A stretch of 64,000 nucleotides of DNA from Pseudomonas sp. GV071 (GCF_003050835.1 NZ_QAOJ01000006.1:124001-188000); one strand, 5' to 3'. Positions 39,610 to 48,351 are shown, counted from the first letter of the stretch. A program made the numbers and translations. Notes: generated by a model from the sequence alone, not told the origin.

Positions 39610-39855
39610 TCAACGCAACAAATACGGAATCTCGACCTTCACCGCCCCGGTCGGGCAGTCCTTTTCACAGGGCATGCAGTACCAGCATTCGTCGAAGGCC
39701 ATGTACGCCTTCTGGGTGGCCGGGTTGATGGCCAGCAGGTCCATGGGGCAGACCTCGACGCAGACGGTGCAGCCTTTTTCGGCGATGCATTTGTCTTCGT
39801 CGATGGTCACCGGCGCATTGCTGCGAAAGAAGATTTCCTGGGGCTGATAGGCCAT
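39610..39855 (-). CDS. AprB-like ferredoxin with two 4Fe-4S clusters
   Basis: Electron carrier of 81 residues with two 4Fe-4S motifs: CIAEKGCTVCVEVCP and CWYCMPCEKDCPTGA, the second strongly like the beta subunit of adenylylsulphate reductase (AprB). The longer spacing in the first motif is also AprB-like. No C-terminal extension as in true AprB, which is longer. It sits 49 bp after the flavoprotein gene, which should be its partner. Confidence 0.88.
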   Translation of the reverse strand: MAYQPQEIFFRSNAPVTIDEDKCIAEKGCTVCVEVCPMDLLAINPATQKAYMAFDECWYCMPCEKDCPTGAVKVEIPYLLR

Positions 39856-39904
39856 GACACGGTGTCCTCGGAGCCTCTGGCTCTCTCGTTTTCTGTTCTG
39901 AAAA

Positions 39905-41641
39905 TCAGGCGGCCGCTTCGGCCTTTACCCGCAGGCGGTTGTAGGCCTGCTGTTCTTCGTCATCGAGGGCGATCAGGTACGGCTCGACCGGCTTCTTGAA
40001 GCTGGTCATGCGCCCGTCTGCGCCTTTGTGCAGGTGGCAGTGGACGAACCACTCGGCGTCGTTGCGCATGGGGTGGTCGACACGGTGGTGGTACAGGCCC
40101 CAGCGGCTTTCGGCGCGGAACAGTGAGGCGCGTGCGGCCATCTCGGCGCAATCGCGGATCACGCTGACTTCCAGGGCGCGCATCAGCTCATGGGGGTTGT
40201 TGGCTTTGAGCTGGTCGAGGTCGTGCTCGATGGCGGCAAAACGGTCCAAGCCCAGCTGCATTTTTTTCGTCACTTTCGGTGGCTGCAGGTAGTCATTCAC
40301 GAAGCGCCGCAGCTTGTATTCCACCTGGGCGGGCGGCAGGCCGTGCTCGCGCAGCAATGGCGCATACACCCGGGCGCGCTCGCGTTCGATCTGCTCGGCA
40401 TCCAGCGCCGTGAAGTCACGCTCGGCCACGTAGTCGGCGGAGTTGGTGCCGGCAAACCAACCGTAAGTGAAGGCGCCGAGCATGTAGTTGTGCGGCACGG
40501 CAGCCATGTCGCCGGCCGAGTACAGGCCCTTCACCGAGGTCTCGGCTTTTTCGTTGACCCACACCCCCGAGGCGCTGTGCCCGGAGCAGAAGCCGATTTC
40601 GGAGATATGCATCTCCACCATGCTCTGGCGGTAGTCGGTGCCCCGGTTGGCGTGGAACTGGCCACGGCTGGGACGCTCGTTGCTGTGCAGGATTTCTTCG
40701 ATGTTCTGGATGGTTTCCTCGGCCAGGTGGTCGAGCTTGAGGAACACCGGGCCGTTGCCGCTTTCGAGTTCCTGGTGGAACTCCCACATCATCTGCCCGC
40801 TCCAGTAGTCGCATTCGATAAAACGCTCGCCCTTGTTGTTGGCGGTGTAGCCACCGAGCGGGCCGGTGACATAGGCGCAGGCCGGGCCGTTGTAGTCCTT
40901 GATCAAAGGGTTGATCTGGAAGCACTCGAGGTTCGCAAGTTCGGCACCCGCATGGTAGGCCATGGCATAGCCATCGCCCGCATTGGTCGGGTTCTCGTAG
41001 GTACCCATCAGGTAACCGGAGGCCGGCAAACCCAGACGTCCCGCTGCGCCGCAGCAGAGGATCACGGCCTTGGCCTTGATCACATGGAAGTCGGCGGTGC
41101 GGCTGTCAAAGCCCATCACCCCATTCACCGTACCCTCGGCGTCGGTGAGCAAACGGGTGGCGATCACCCGGTTGGTGATTTCCACCCGCGCACGTTTCAG
41201 TTGGCGGTACAGCACCTTCTTGATGTCGTGGCCCTCGGGCATCGGCAGCACATAGGCGCCCATGTGATGAACCTTCTTCACCGCGTAGTCGCCGGTTTCA
41301 TCCTTCTCGAACTTCACCCCCCAGCGGTCCAGCTGTTCGATGGTTTCGAAGCTGTGGGTGGCATAGGCGTACACCGCGGCCTGGTTGACGATGCCGTCGT
41401 TGGCGACAGTGATTTCCTTGGTGTACTGCTCGGGCGTGGCGTGGCCGGGAATGATCGCGTTGTTGAGGCCGTCCATGCCCATGCTGATGGCGCCGCTGCG
41501 TTTGACGTTGGCTTTGTCCAGCAGCAGCACGCGCAGGTTCTTGTTGCGCTCTTTGGCCTTGATCGCCGCCATGGGGCCGGCGGTGCCGCCGCCGATGATG
41601 ACGATGTCGTACTCGCGCTCGATGGTGGGGTACTGGCTCAT
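39905..41641 (-). CDS. AprA-like FAD-dependent oxidoreductase
   Basis: Flavoprotein of the succinate dehydrogenase/fumarate reductase superfamily, 578 residues, closest by pattern to the alpha subunit of adenylylsulphate reductase. The FAD-binding motif is YDIVIIGGGTAGPMAAIKA (residues 11-29), followed by SMGMDGLNNAIIPG, GPACAYVTGPLGGYTANNKG and a late GLYSAGDMAAVPHNYMLGAF. It lacks dicarboxylate-binding marks of SdhA/FrdA as far as I can see. No ATP sulphurylase, qmo or dsr genes lie nearby, so dissimilatory sulphate metabolism is unlikely. Start overlaps the regulator stop by 4 bp. Confidence 0.88.
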   Translation of the reverse strand: MSQYPTIEREYDIVIIGGGTAGPMAAIKAKERNKNLRVLLLDKANVKRSGAISMGMDGLNNAIIPGHATPEQYTKEITVANDGIVNQAAVYAYATHSFETIEQLDRWGVKFEKDETGDYAVKKVHHMGAYVLPMPEGHDIKKVLYRQLKRARVEITNRVIATRLLTDAEGTVNGVMGFDSRTADFHVIKAKAVILCCGAAGRLGLPASGYLMGTYENPTNAGDGYAMAYHAGAELANLECFQINPLIKDYNGPACAYVTGPLGGYTANNKGERFIECDYWSGQMMWEFHQELESGNGPVFLKLDHLAEETIQNIEEILHSNERPSRGQFHANRGTDYRQSMVEMHISEIGFCSGHSASGVWVNEKAETSVKGLYSAGDMAAVPHNYMLGAFTYGWFAGTNSADYVAERDFTALDAEQIERERARVYAPLLREHGLPPAQVEYKLRRFVNDYLQPPKVTKKMQLGLDRFAAIEHDLDQLKANNPHELMRALEVSVIRDCAEMAARASLFRAESRWGLYHHRVDHPMRNDAEWFVHCHLHKGADGRMTSFKKPVEPYLIALDDEEQQAYNRLRVKAEAAA

Positions 41642-42387
41642 ACGTGGCGGCCCTTGTGACGGTCACTGCGCAGGCGGTACTGGAAGGCATCGCCGCGGTA
41701 GTAGAGGTATTCGAAATCCAGCGGAATGCCGGCATCGTCGTGGGTCAGGCGCTCGATACGCATGATCGGCGCGCCCTCTTCCACTTGCAGCGCGCGAGTG
41801 AGATCGGCGTCGGCGAGAATCGCGTCGATGGCCAGGTCGGCATGGCCCAAGGCGATGCCGCAGTCGTTTTCCAGAATCAGGAAGATGTCGCGGGTGACCA
41901 GGTCGGCCTTTTCCAGGCGCAGGCCGAGGTGCTCGGGCACGTAGGTGACTTCCAGGGAAATCGGCTCGCGGTTGACCAGACGCACCCGCTTGATTTCAGT
42001 GACCGGCGCGCCCTCCTCCAACTGCAAACGCTCTGCAACCCGCGCGGAAGCCGGCACGTGCTTGACGCTGGTCAGGCGGTTAACCACCTCGTACCCCATC
42101 TGCGTCATCGACTCGGCCAGGCCCTGCAAAGTGCTGACGTTCTGGAACGCTTTGGGCTTGGAGACAAAAGTGCCCTTGCCGTGAATCTTGAAAATCAGCC
42201 CTTCCTTCTGCAGATCACCCAGCGCCTGGCGCACGGTGATGCGGCTGACAGCGAACGTGGTGCCCAGCTCGCTTTCGGATGGCATGCGGTTCAGCGCTGG
42301 ATAGGTGCCATCGAGGATGCGTGCGCGCAGCACGTCCTTGAGTTGGGTGTAGAGCGGAACGGGGGACAGCGGGATCAATTCGGCCAT
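41638..42387 (-). CDS. GntR/HutC-type (UTRA) regulator of the flavoprotein/ABC operon
   Basis: Regulator of 249 residues with a winged helix (residues about 8-75, SESELGTTFAVSRITVRQAL) and a UTRA effector domain (residues about 95-240, EEGAPIMRIERLTHDDAGIP). HutC-type proteins usually repress and are released by a substrate or intermediate of the pathway. ATG 42387 lies behind GAGAG. First gene of the operon, coupled to the flavoprotein gene by ATGA. A candidate operator lies 22 bp upstream. Confidence 0.92.
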   Translation of the reverse strand: MAELIPLSPVPLYTQLKDVLRARILDGTYPALNRMPSESELGTTFAVSRITVRQALGDLQKEGLIFKIHGKGTFVSKPKAFQNVSTLQGLAESMTQMGYEVVNRLTSVKHVPASARVAERLQLEEGAPVTEIKRVRLVNREPISLEVTYVPEHLGLRLEKADLVTRDIFLILENDCGIALGHADLAIDAILADADLTRALQVEEGAPIMRIERLTHDDAGIPLDFEYLYYRGDAFQYRLRSDRHKGRHV

Positions 42388-42408
42388 GACAGCTCTCGTC
42401 AATTTCTA

Positions 42409-42429
42409 CTTGTCATAACAAGTTGTGAC
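42409..42429. promoter_or_regulatory. Candidate HutC-type operator
   Basis: CTTGT-CATA-ACAAG (42409-42422) is an inverted repeat of the form bound by Pseudomonas HutC. It overlaps a second, imperfect 18-bp palindrome, GTCATAACAAGTTGTGAC (42412-42429). It is 22 bp upstream of the operon start. Confidence 0.68.
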
Positions 42430-42511
42430 GAGAAGATACGAGCATAAGCGCAAAGCGCCAAGAACTTTTATTGCATAAGCATATGAACGAGTTTGCAGGC
42501 CCAAAAAGCAT

Positions 42512-42527
42512 CGAGGCTTCAGCCTCG
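42512..42527. repeat. Single REP, family A (CGAGGCT variant)
   Basis: CGAGGCTTCAGCCTCG, a perfect 7+2+7 hairpin in the gap between the regulator and dctA. Confidence 0.75.
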
Positions 42528-42551
42528 ACTCCTGAAAACGCGAATAGTGGC

Positions 42552-42673
42552 GCGAGGTTCGTGGGCTAAGGCCAGGCAAGGCGGGCTCGCTCGGAAAAGC
42601 GCAGCGTACATTGAGTACGTGAGCATTTTCAGAGTGAGCCCAACGCCGCCTGGCCGACGACCACGAAGCGAGC
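42552..42673. repeat. Intergenic repeat family B, copy 2
   Basis: About 120 bp. Outer ends CGAGGTTCGTGG and CCACGAAGCGAG and inner ends GGCCAGGCAAGGC and GCCGCCTGGCC pair around a middle with GCGTACATTGAGTACG. Same structure as at 25723 and 50063. Confidence 0.78.
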
Positions 42674-42677
42674 AAGC

Positions 42678-42704
42678 AAAAAAAAGCCCATCAATTGATG
42701 GGCT
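42678..42704 (-). terminator. dctA terminator
   Basis: AGCCCATCAATTGATGGGCT with a T-run on the minus strand, about 50 bp behind the dctA stop. Confidence 0.9.
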
Positions 42705-42752
42705 GTGAAGAGCCGCCCCTCTCGTGAAGGGGCAGTAAAGCGGTATCAGATA

Positions 42753-44057
42753 TTAGCCGTGGGCGGGTTTGCTCTCGCCTTCTACGACTACATCTGCAGT
42801 TGCCCCTTGGTCCAGCTCGCGCTGCAAGGTGGCGGTGTCCAGCTGGCCACACCATTTGCCGACCACGATGGTGGCGACGCCGTTACCGACCAGGTTGGTC
42901 AGTGCACGGGCTTCGGACATGAAGCGATCGATACCCAGAATCAGCGCCAGGCCGGCAACTGGCAGGTGGCCAACGGCGGACAAGGTGGCTGCCAGCACGA
43001 TAAAGCCGCTACCGGTCACGCCCGCTGCGCCTTTGGAGGCGATCAGCAGCACCAGAATCAGCGCGACCTGGTGGGAGATGTCCATTGGCGTGTCGGTTGC
43101 CTGGGCAATGAACACGGCAGCCATGGTCAGGTAGATGGAGGTACCGTCGAGGTTGAACGAGTAGCCAGTGGGGATTACCAGACCCACCACCGATTTGTTC
43201 ACACCGAGTTTCTGCATCTTGTCGATCATGCGCGGCAGCGCGGTTTCGGAGGACGAAGTACCCAGCACGATCAGCAGCTCTTCACGGATGTAGCGCACAA
43301 ACTTGAGGATGCTGAAACCGTGGAAGCGGGCGATACCACCGAGCACCACCAGCACGAACAACAGGCAGGTGACATAGAAGCACGCCATCAGGTAGCCCAG
43401 TTGCACCAGCGAGCCGACACCGTACTTACCGATGGTGAAGGCCATGGCGCCCAGGGCACCCAGCGGAGCGACTTTCATGATCACGCCGATGATGCCGAAG
43501 AACACCTGGGAGATGCGCTCGATGAACTCGAACACCGGACGACCGTAGTCGCCAGCGCGGTGCAGGGCGTAGCCGAACAGTACCGAGAAGAACAGCACCT
43601 GGAGAATGTCACCGCCGGCGAAGGCACCGACCACGGTGGCCGGGATGACGTTCATGATGAACTCGATGGTGCTTTGTTTTTCACCGGCCGCAGCGTAAGC
43701 GGCGATACCCGAGGTATCCAGGGACGCCGGGTCGATGTGCATGCCAACGCCTGGCTGCACGATGTTGACCACGAACAGGCCGATCAGCAGGGCGATGGTG
43801 GAGACGATTTCGAAGTAGAGCAGCGCGTAACCGCCGGTCTTGCCGACGGCCTTCATGCTCTGCATACCGGCAATACCAGTGACCACGGTGCAGAAGATGA
43901 TGGGGGCGATGATCATTTTGATCAGTTTGACGAACCCGTCGCCGAGCGGCTTGAGGGCAACAGCAGTGTCTGGGTAGAAATGCCCAAGCAATACACCGAT
44001 AGCGATGGCTACCAGCACTTGAACATAGAGAACCTTATAGAACGGTTTGCGGGTCAT
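42753..44057 (-). CDS. dctA: C4-dicarboxylate:cation symporter DctA
   Basis: Sodium- or proton-coupled uptake of succinate, fumarate and malate. The 434-residue protein has eight or so membrane segments and the glutamate-transporter-family motifs: serine-rich loop [31 protein letters not shown] and the C-terminal [20 protein letters not shown]. Start ATG 44057 has GAGGA upstream. The promoter region shows a sigma-54 site, as expected for DctB/DctD control. Confidence 0.95.
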   Translation of the reverse strand: MTRKPFYKVLYVQVLVAIAIGVLLGHFYPDTAVALKPLGDGFVKLIKMIIAPIIFCTVVTGIAGMQSMKAVGKTGGYALLYFEIVSTIALLIGLFVVNIVQPGVGMHIDPASLDTSGIAAYAAAGEKQSTIEFIMNVIPATVVGAFAGGDILQVLFFSVLFGYALHRAGDYGRPVFEFIERISQVFFGIIGVIMKVAPLGALGAMAFTIGKYGVGSLVQLGYLMACFYVTCLLFVLVVLGGIARFHGFSILKFVRYIREELLIVLGTSSSETALPRMIDKMQKLGVNKSVVGLVIPTGYSFNLDGTSIYLTMAAVFIAQATDTPMDISHQVALILVLLIASKGAAGVTGSGFIVLAATLSAVGHLPVAGLALILGIDRFMSEARALTNLVGNGVATIVVGKWCGQLDTATLQRELDQGATADVVVEGESKPAHG

Positions 44058-44182
44058 GGCATGTTCCTCAACGACCGCACGGCATCATTCCGGATGCGCG
44101 CGCTGCCTGTGCGCTAACCCTCCTGATCCGGAGGGATTTGTTGTTGGCCAGCCTGCATATGCTGCAAGCCTGCCTCGCCTAT

Positions 44183-44198
44183 TGCAGAGGTCATGCCA
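44183..44198 (-). promoter_or_regulatory. Sigma-54 promoter candidate for dctA
   Basis: Minus-strand sequence TGGCATGACCTCTGCA against consensus TGGCACGNNNNTTGCW has two mismatches and keeps the essential GG and GC exactly 10 bases apart. Start of transcription would be near 44172, giving a leader of about 115 nt. Confidence 0.78.
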
Positions 44199-44271
44199 TC
44201 CCTTGAATTTCTATTTAATTCCTTTTAATTCAGTAACTTAAAAACAAAACCCGAGCAAAGCAGCGGCATTA

Positions 44272-44308
44272 TTGGCGGGTTTCCGCCAAGCACTGGCGGA
44301 TATCCCGC
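44272..44308. promoter_or_regulatory. Candidate enhancer sites upstream of dctA
   Basis: Perfect inverted repeat TTGGCGG-GTTT-CCGCCAA (44272-44289), followed by a second related half (TGGCGGATATCCCGC, from about 44293). They lie about 75-110 bp upstream of the -24 element, the usual place for DctD-like activator sites. The same 372-bp gap, 44058-44429, also contains the AraC gene promoter. Confidence 0.6.
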
Positions 44309-44429
44309 AGGCTCACGTTGGTTTGCAGTAGGAATCCGCCTAGAAAAAGCATAGCCCGCACTCTCCAAGCTTGTTACCACCTGGCACCCTGCTTACCATC
44401 GACCAGCCTTTTTTTGCCGAGCCCAACCC

Positions 44430-45428
44430 ATGCGTGAACGCACCATCGCCAGCCATTTCGTCCGCGCCGCCCTGCGTGGCGCAGAACGTCAAGGGGTGGA
44501 CTGCTCGGCAATTTTGCGTGAGGTGAATATCCAGCCGGCTTTGCTCGATGAGCCCCGCGCGCGGGTGGCGCCGGAGCAGTTCGCCCGACTGATGCAACTG
44601 CTGTGGGAAAAACTGGCTGACGAGTACATGGGCTTTGGCCGCACCCGCAGTAAACCCGGCACCTTCGCGATGATGTGTTACGCCCTGATCCACTGCCACA
44701 CCCTGGAAAAGGCGCTGACCCGCGGCACCCTCTTCTACAGCCTGTTCGACGAGGCGCCGGTGATCACCCTGAGCCGCGAAGGCGACTGGGCGCGACTGAC
44801 CGTGGATGACAGCACCCTGCAGGACCCCGACCACTTTCTGGTGGAGAGCCTGCTGGTGATCTGGCACCGCCTGGCCAGTTGGCTGATTGGCCAGCGCATT
44901 CGCCTGCAGGAAGCCACCTTCCGCCACGCCGAGCCCGAGCACAGCGCCGAGTACGACCTGCTGTTCCCCAACCCGCGGCGCTTTGGTGCTGGCAGCACCA
45001 GCCTGCTGTTCCAGGCGCGCTACCTGGCGATGCCGCTGCTGCAGGACGAACGCACCCTAAAGCACTTTCTCGAACACTCCCCCGCCGACCTGCTGGCCCG
45101 CCCGGATGGTGGCGACAGCCTGATCAGCCAGATCCGCCGCCTGCTCGGCCGCGACTGCGCCAGCTGGCCGGATCTGGAAGCGGTCGCACAACAACTGCAC
45201 ATGAGCCCGCAAACCCTGCGCCGGCATTTGCGCGAAGAGGGTTCAAGCTTTCAGGAACTCAAAGACCACCTGCGTCGCGACCTGGCGATTTACCACCTGG
45301 GGCGCGACAACCTGGCGATTCAGGATATTGCCGAGCAGCTGGGGTTCTCCGAACCCTCCGCCTTTCACCGCGCGTTCAAGAAGTGGACCGGCCTGACCCC
45401 AGGCGCCTATCGTGCGCAGGAAAGTTGA
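44430..45428 (+). CDS. AraC family transcriptional regulator
   Basis: Regulator of 332 residues. The N-terminal 200 residues match the arabinose-binding-like domain of the OruR/ArgR-like group (MRERTIASHFVRAALRGAER, ATFRHAEPEHSAEYDLLFP), and the C-terminal AraC domain has two helix-turn-helix units (LEAVAQQLHMSPQTLRRHL and IQDIAEQLGFSEPSAFHRAF, with FKKWTGLTPGAYR). Target unknown; it diverges from dctA but is not known as its regulator. A related type controls catabolic genes. Confidence 0.88.
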   Translation: MRERTIASHFVRAALRGAERQGVDCSAILREVNIQPALLDEPRARVAPEQFARLMQLLWEKLADEYMGFGRTRSKPGTFAMMCYALIHCHTLEKALTRGTLFYSLFDEAPVITLSREGDWARLTVDDSTLQDPDHFLVESLLVIWHRLASWLIGQRIRLQEATFRHAEPEHSAEYDLLFPNPRRFGAGSTSLLFQARYLAMPLLQDERTLKHFLEHSPADLLARPDGGDSLISQIRRLLGRDCASWPDLEAVAQQLHMSPQTLRRHLREEGSSFQELKDHLRRDLAIYHLGRDNLAIQDIAEQLGFSEPSAFHRAFKKWTGLTPGAYRAQES

Positions 45429-45443
45429 TCCGCGTTTCTTGGC

Positions 45444-45569
45444 GTAGGTTGGGTTGAGCACAGCGAAGCCCAACAGGCCGGCCAAAGGCCAGCGCGTATC
45501 GGTCTAGATTTCCACGCGGAGCCCATTGGGCTCCCAGTTGGGCTTCGCCTTTGGCTCAACCCAACCTAC
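45444..45569. repeat. Long inverted repeat, family D
   Basis: Left arm begins GTAGGTTGGGTTGAG at 45444, and the right arm ends CTCAACCCAACCTAC at 45569; each arm also carries GGGCTTCGC or its inverse (GCGAAGCCC). The loop is about 60 bp. It lies between the AraC and pseudouridine-synthase genes. Confidence 0.82.
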
Positions 45570-45607
45570 GGCGTAGAATCGCCGACCTCGTTTAACGGTC
45601 CGAATCA

Positions 45608-46480
45608 ATGCCCCTCCCCACCCGCCGCAGCACCCTCTACCTCCCCGCCGGCCCCTGGGCCACTGTGCTGGATTGCCTGTGCGCGCATTTTTCCGCCATC
45701 GACCGCGACACCTGGCTGGAACGCATGGCACGCGGCAAGGTGCTGGACGAACATGAGCAGCCCATCGGCCCCGAGCACCCGTACAAACAAGGCCTGCGCA
45801 TCCACTATTTCCGTGAGGTGCCCAACGAGACGCCGGTGCCGTTCGAGGAAACCGTGCTGTATGCCGATGACCACCTGATCGTTGCTGACAAGCCGCATTT
45901 CCTGTCGGTGACCCCGGCTGGCGAATACGTCGAGCAAACCTTGCTGGCGCGCCTGAGCAAACGTTTCGGCAGCCACGACCTGGTGCCGCTACACCGCATC
46001 GACCGCCTCACCGCCGGCCTGGTGTTGTTCTCGGTGCAACCGCAAACCCGCGCCGCGTACCAGCGCATGTTTGCCGAGCGGAGCATGCACAAAACCTACG
46101 AAGCCATTGCCCCTGCCCTGCCCAAGGTGCAATTCCCGCACCTGCACAAAACCCGCATGGTGGCCGGCGAGCCGTTCTTTTTGATGAAGGAAGGCGACGG
46201 CACGCCCAACAGCGAAACGCTGATGGAGGTGCGCGAACGCAATGGCGAGTTATGGCGTTACGGGCTGTACCCGGTGACCGGCAAAAAGCACCAACTGCGT
46301 CTGCATTTGGCCGCGTTGGGCGCGGGGATCTGCAATGACCCGTTTTACCCGCAGCTGGTCAAAGACGCCGTCGACGACTACAGCAAACCGCTGAAGCTGC
46401 TGGCGCAAAGCTTGCGCTTTATCGACCCGCTGAGTGGGGTTGAGCGCGAGTTTCATAGTCAGCTGAAGCTGGAGTGGTAA
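45608..46480 (+). CDS. RluA-family pseudouridine synthase
   Basis: Isomerises uridine in rRNA or tRNA. The 290-residue protein has the catalytic motif HRIDRLTAG (residues 129-137, nucleophile Asp 132), then GLYPVTGKKHQLRLHLAALG and ICNDPFYP. No S4 domain is visible at the N-terminus. Which RNA position it modifies cannot be told. ATG 45608 is the first in-frame start after the inverted repeat. Confidence 0.85.
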   Translation: MPLPTRRSTLYLPAGPWATVLDCLCAHFSAIDRDTWLERMARGKVLDEHEQPIGPEHPYKQGLRIHYFREVPNETPVPFEETVLYADDHLIVADKPHFLSVTPAGEYVEQTLLARLSKRFGSHDLVPLHRIDRLTAGLVLFSVQPQTRAAYQRMFAERSMHKTYEAIAPALPKVQFPHLHKTRMVAGEPFFLMKEGDGTPNSETLMEVRERNGELWRYGLYPVTGKKHQLRLHLAALGAGICNDPFYPQLVKDAVDDYSKPLKLLAQSLRFIDPLSGVEREFHSQLKLEW

Positions 46481-46491
46481 GGCGTAAAAGC

Positions 46492-46552
46492 ATCGCGGCT
46501 GAAGCCGCTCCTACGGATCGCACGATATTGTAGAAGCGGTTTCAGCCGCGAT
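46492..46552. repeat. REP doublet, family A
   Basis: Inverse copies at 46492-46514 and 46530-46552; the second has two changes (GTAGAAGCGGTTTCAGCCGC). Between convergent pseudouridine-synthase and ABC exporter genes. Confidence 0.82.
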
Positions 46553-46572
46553 TGGCCAGACCTGAAAACGAC

Positions 46573-48351
46573 TTAGTGCTGAAGATGGCCATACAACTTG
46601 GCGTACAACCCACCCTCGGCAATCAACTCCTGATGCCCGCCATCTTCGGCAATCTTGCCGCCGTCGAACACCAGCACCCGATCCGCCTGCTTAACCGCGG
46701 AAAGGCGGTGGGCGATGATCAGGGTGGTGCGGCCTTGCAGGAACTGGCCAAGGGCCTGGTGCAGGGCATATTCGGTGGCAGCATCCAGGGCTGAGGTGGC
46801 TTCGTCGAGAATCACCACGCTCGGCTCTGCCAGCACCATCCGTGCAATCGCCAGGCGCTGGCGCTGACCGCCCGACAGCCGCACGCCGGAGCGGCCGACA
46901 ATGCTGTCCAGCCCCTTGGGCAAGGCCTGAATGGTGTGGGCCAATTGGGCGATTTCCAGCGCGCGCCAGCAGGCTTCGTCGCTGCGCTCGCGGCCCATGG
47001 TCAGGTTGGCGCGCACGCTGTCGTTGAACAGCGCCGGGTGTTGCAGCACCACCGCCACGTGTTCACGCACAGTTTCCAGGCCGATCTCTTCCAGGCTCTT
47101 GCTGCCATAACGGATAGTGCCGGCCTGCGCGGTGTACAGGCCGAGCAGCAGTTGCACCAAGGTGCTCTTGCCGCCGCCGCTGGCGCCGACAATGGCCACC
47201 TTCTCACCCGGCGCAATCACCAGGTCGAGGCCATCGAGCACCGGCTCGTCGTTGTAGGCAAAGCTCAACCCACGCACTTCGACGCCCACGGTCGGCTGGC
47301 CCACGAACGGGTTGGCGCCACCGGCGTATTGCGGCTCATCGGCGCGCGCCAGCAACTGGTTGATGCGAGTCAGCGCACCGCCCGCGGCGTAGTAGGCGTA
47401 CTGCAGATTCAGCAACTGCTCGACTGGGCCGATCATGAACCACAGGTAGCTGAACACCGCGAGCATCTGGCCAATCGACAGGTCGGAAAACAGCACGGTG
47501 AGCATGGCGGCGGCGCGGAAGATGTCGATGCCAAACTGGAACAGCAGCCCGCTGGCGCGGCTCGAGGCATCGCTTTTCCACTGCGAGGCCACTGCGTAGT
47601 CGCGCACTTCCTGGGCACGCAGGCCCAAGCGGCCGAGGAAGAAGCCCTGGCGGTTGCCAGCGCGCACTTCCTGAATGGCTTCGAGGGTTTCGGTCAGCGC
47701 CTGGGTGAAACGCGAGGTGCTGTCGTTTTCCAGCTTCTTGAGGTTCTTCACCCGCTTGCCCAGTTGCACCGTGGCGTAGATCACCAGCGGGTTGAACAGC
47801 AGGATCAGCAGCGCCAGCTTCCAGTGCATCCACATCAGAATGCCGGCGGTGCCGGTCAGGGTGAGCATGGCGACGAGGAAGCGGCTGAGGGTTTCGCCGA
47901 CAAATTTGTCCAGGGTGTCGAGGTCGGTGACCAGGTGGGTGGTCACGGTGCCGCTGCCCAGGCTTTCGTATTCGCCGAGGGAAATGCGCTTGAGGCGCTC
48001 GATCAGGCGTACGCGGATGCGGTACACGATGTCCTTCGACAGCCGCGCGAACAACCGCGCCTGCAGCACGTTGAAGACCAGCGCCGAGCTGCGCAGCAGC
48101 AGCGTCAGCGCGACCATCAGGCCGATATAACCGACGGCGGTCTGCGCTCTGGTGGGGAGGAAGTTGTTCATCACCTTGAGCGCGGCATCGCCCTGTTTGA
48201 GCAGCACCTCGTCCACCAACAGCGGCAGCAGCAAAGGGATGGGCACGCTGCACAGGGTGGCGAATACCGCCACCAGGTTGGCCAGAATCAGCGACTTCTT
48301 GTGGCGCAGGGCCAGGCGGCGGATTTCTTCCCAGCTCAGGCGATCAAGCAT
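46573..48351 (-). CDS. ABC exporter, fused membrane and ATPase domains
   Basis: Half-transporter of 592 residues, MsbA-like. Six membrane helices in residues about 20-310 (LILANLVAVFATLCSVPIPL, LLLPLLVDEVLL, LALLILLFNPLVIYA), then the ATPase with Walker A VGASGGGKST (about residue 386), signature LSGGQRQRLAIARM, Walker B SVVILDEATSALD and the H-loop IIAHRLSAV. ATG 48351 starts the conserved N-terminus; a longer open frame exists but is the DsbA gene in another frame. Overlaps that gene by 8 bp. Substrate unknown. Confidence 0.92.
   Translation of the reverse strand: MLDRLSWEEIRRLALRHKKSLILANLVAVFATLCSVPIPLLLPLLVDEVLLKQGDAALKVMNNFLPTRAQTAVGYIGLMVALTLLLRSSALVFNVLQARLFARLSKDIVYRIRVRLIERLKRISLGEYESLGSGTVTTHLVTDLDTLDKFVGETLSRFLVAMLTLTGTAGILMWMHWKLALLILLFNPLVIYATVQLGKRVKNLKKLENDSTSRFTQALTETLEAIQEVRAGNRQGFFLGRLGLRAQEVRDYAVASQWKSDASSRASGLLFQFGIDIFRAAAMLTVLFSDLSIGQMLAVFSYLWFMIGPVEQLLNLQYAYYAAGGALTRINQLLARADEPQYAGGANPFVGQPTVGVEVRGLSFAYNDEPVLDGLDLVIAPGEKVAIVGASGGGKSTLVQLLLGLYTAQAGTIRYGSKSLEEIGLETVREHVAVVLQHPALFNDSVRANLTMGRERSDEACWRALEIAQLAHTIQALPKGLDSIVGRSGVRLSGGQRQRLAIARMVLAEPSVVILDEATSALDAATEYALHQALGQFLQGRTTLIIAHRLSAVKQADRVLVFDGGKIAEDGGHQELIAEGGLYAKLYGHLQH

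Noticed and set aside
37856..39847. Open plus-strand frame of 663 codons over the substrate-binding protein gene
   Set aside because: Antisense to a clear signal-peptide protein and ferredoxin; no domain motifs in the frame.
39610..41641. True adenylylsulphate reductase AprBA of sulphate reducers or sulphur oxidisers
   Set aside because: No sat, qmo, dsr or sox genes nearby, a short ferredoxin, and an ABC importer in the operon. I keep only the likeness.
44382..44397. Sigma-54-like TGGCAC-N5-TTAC on the plus strand upstream of the AraC gene
   Set aside because: The essential GC at -12 is replaced by AC, so I do not call it a promoter.
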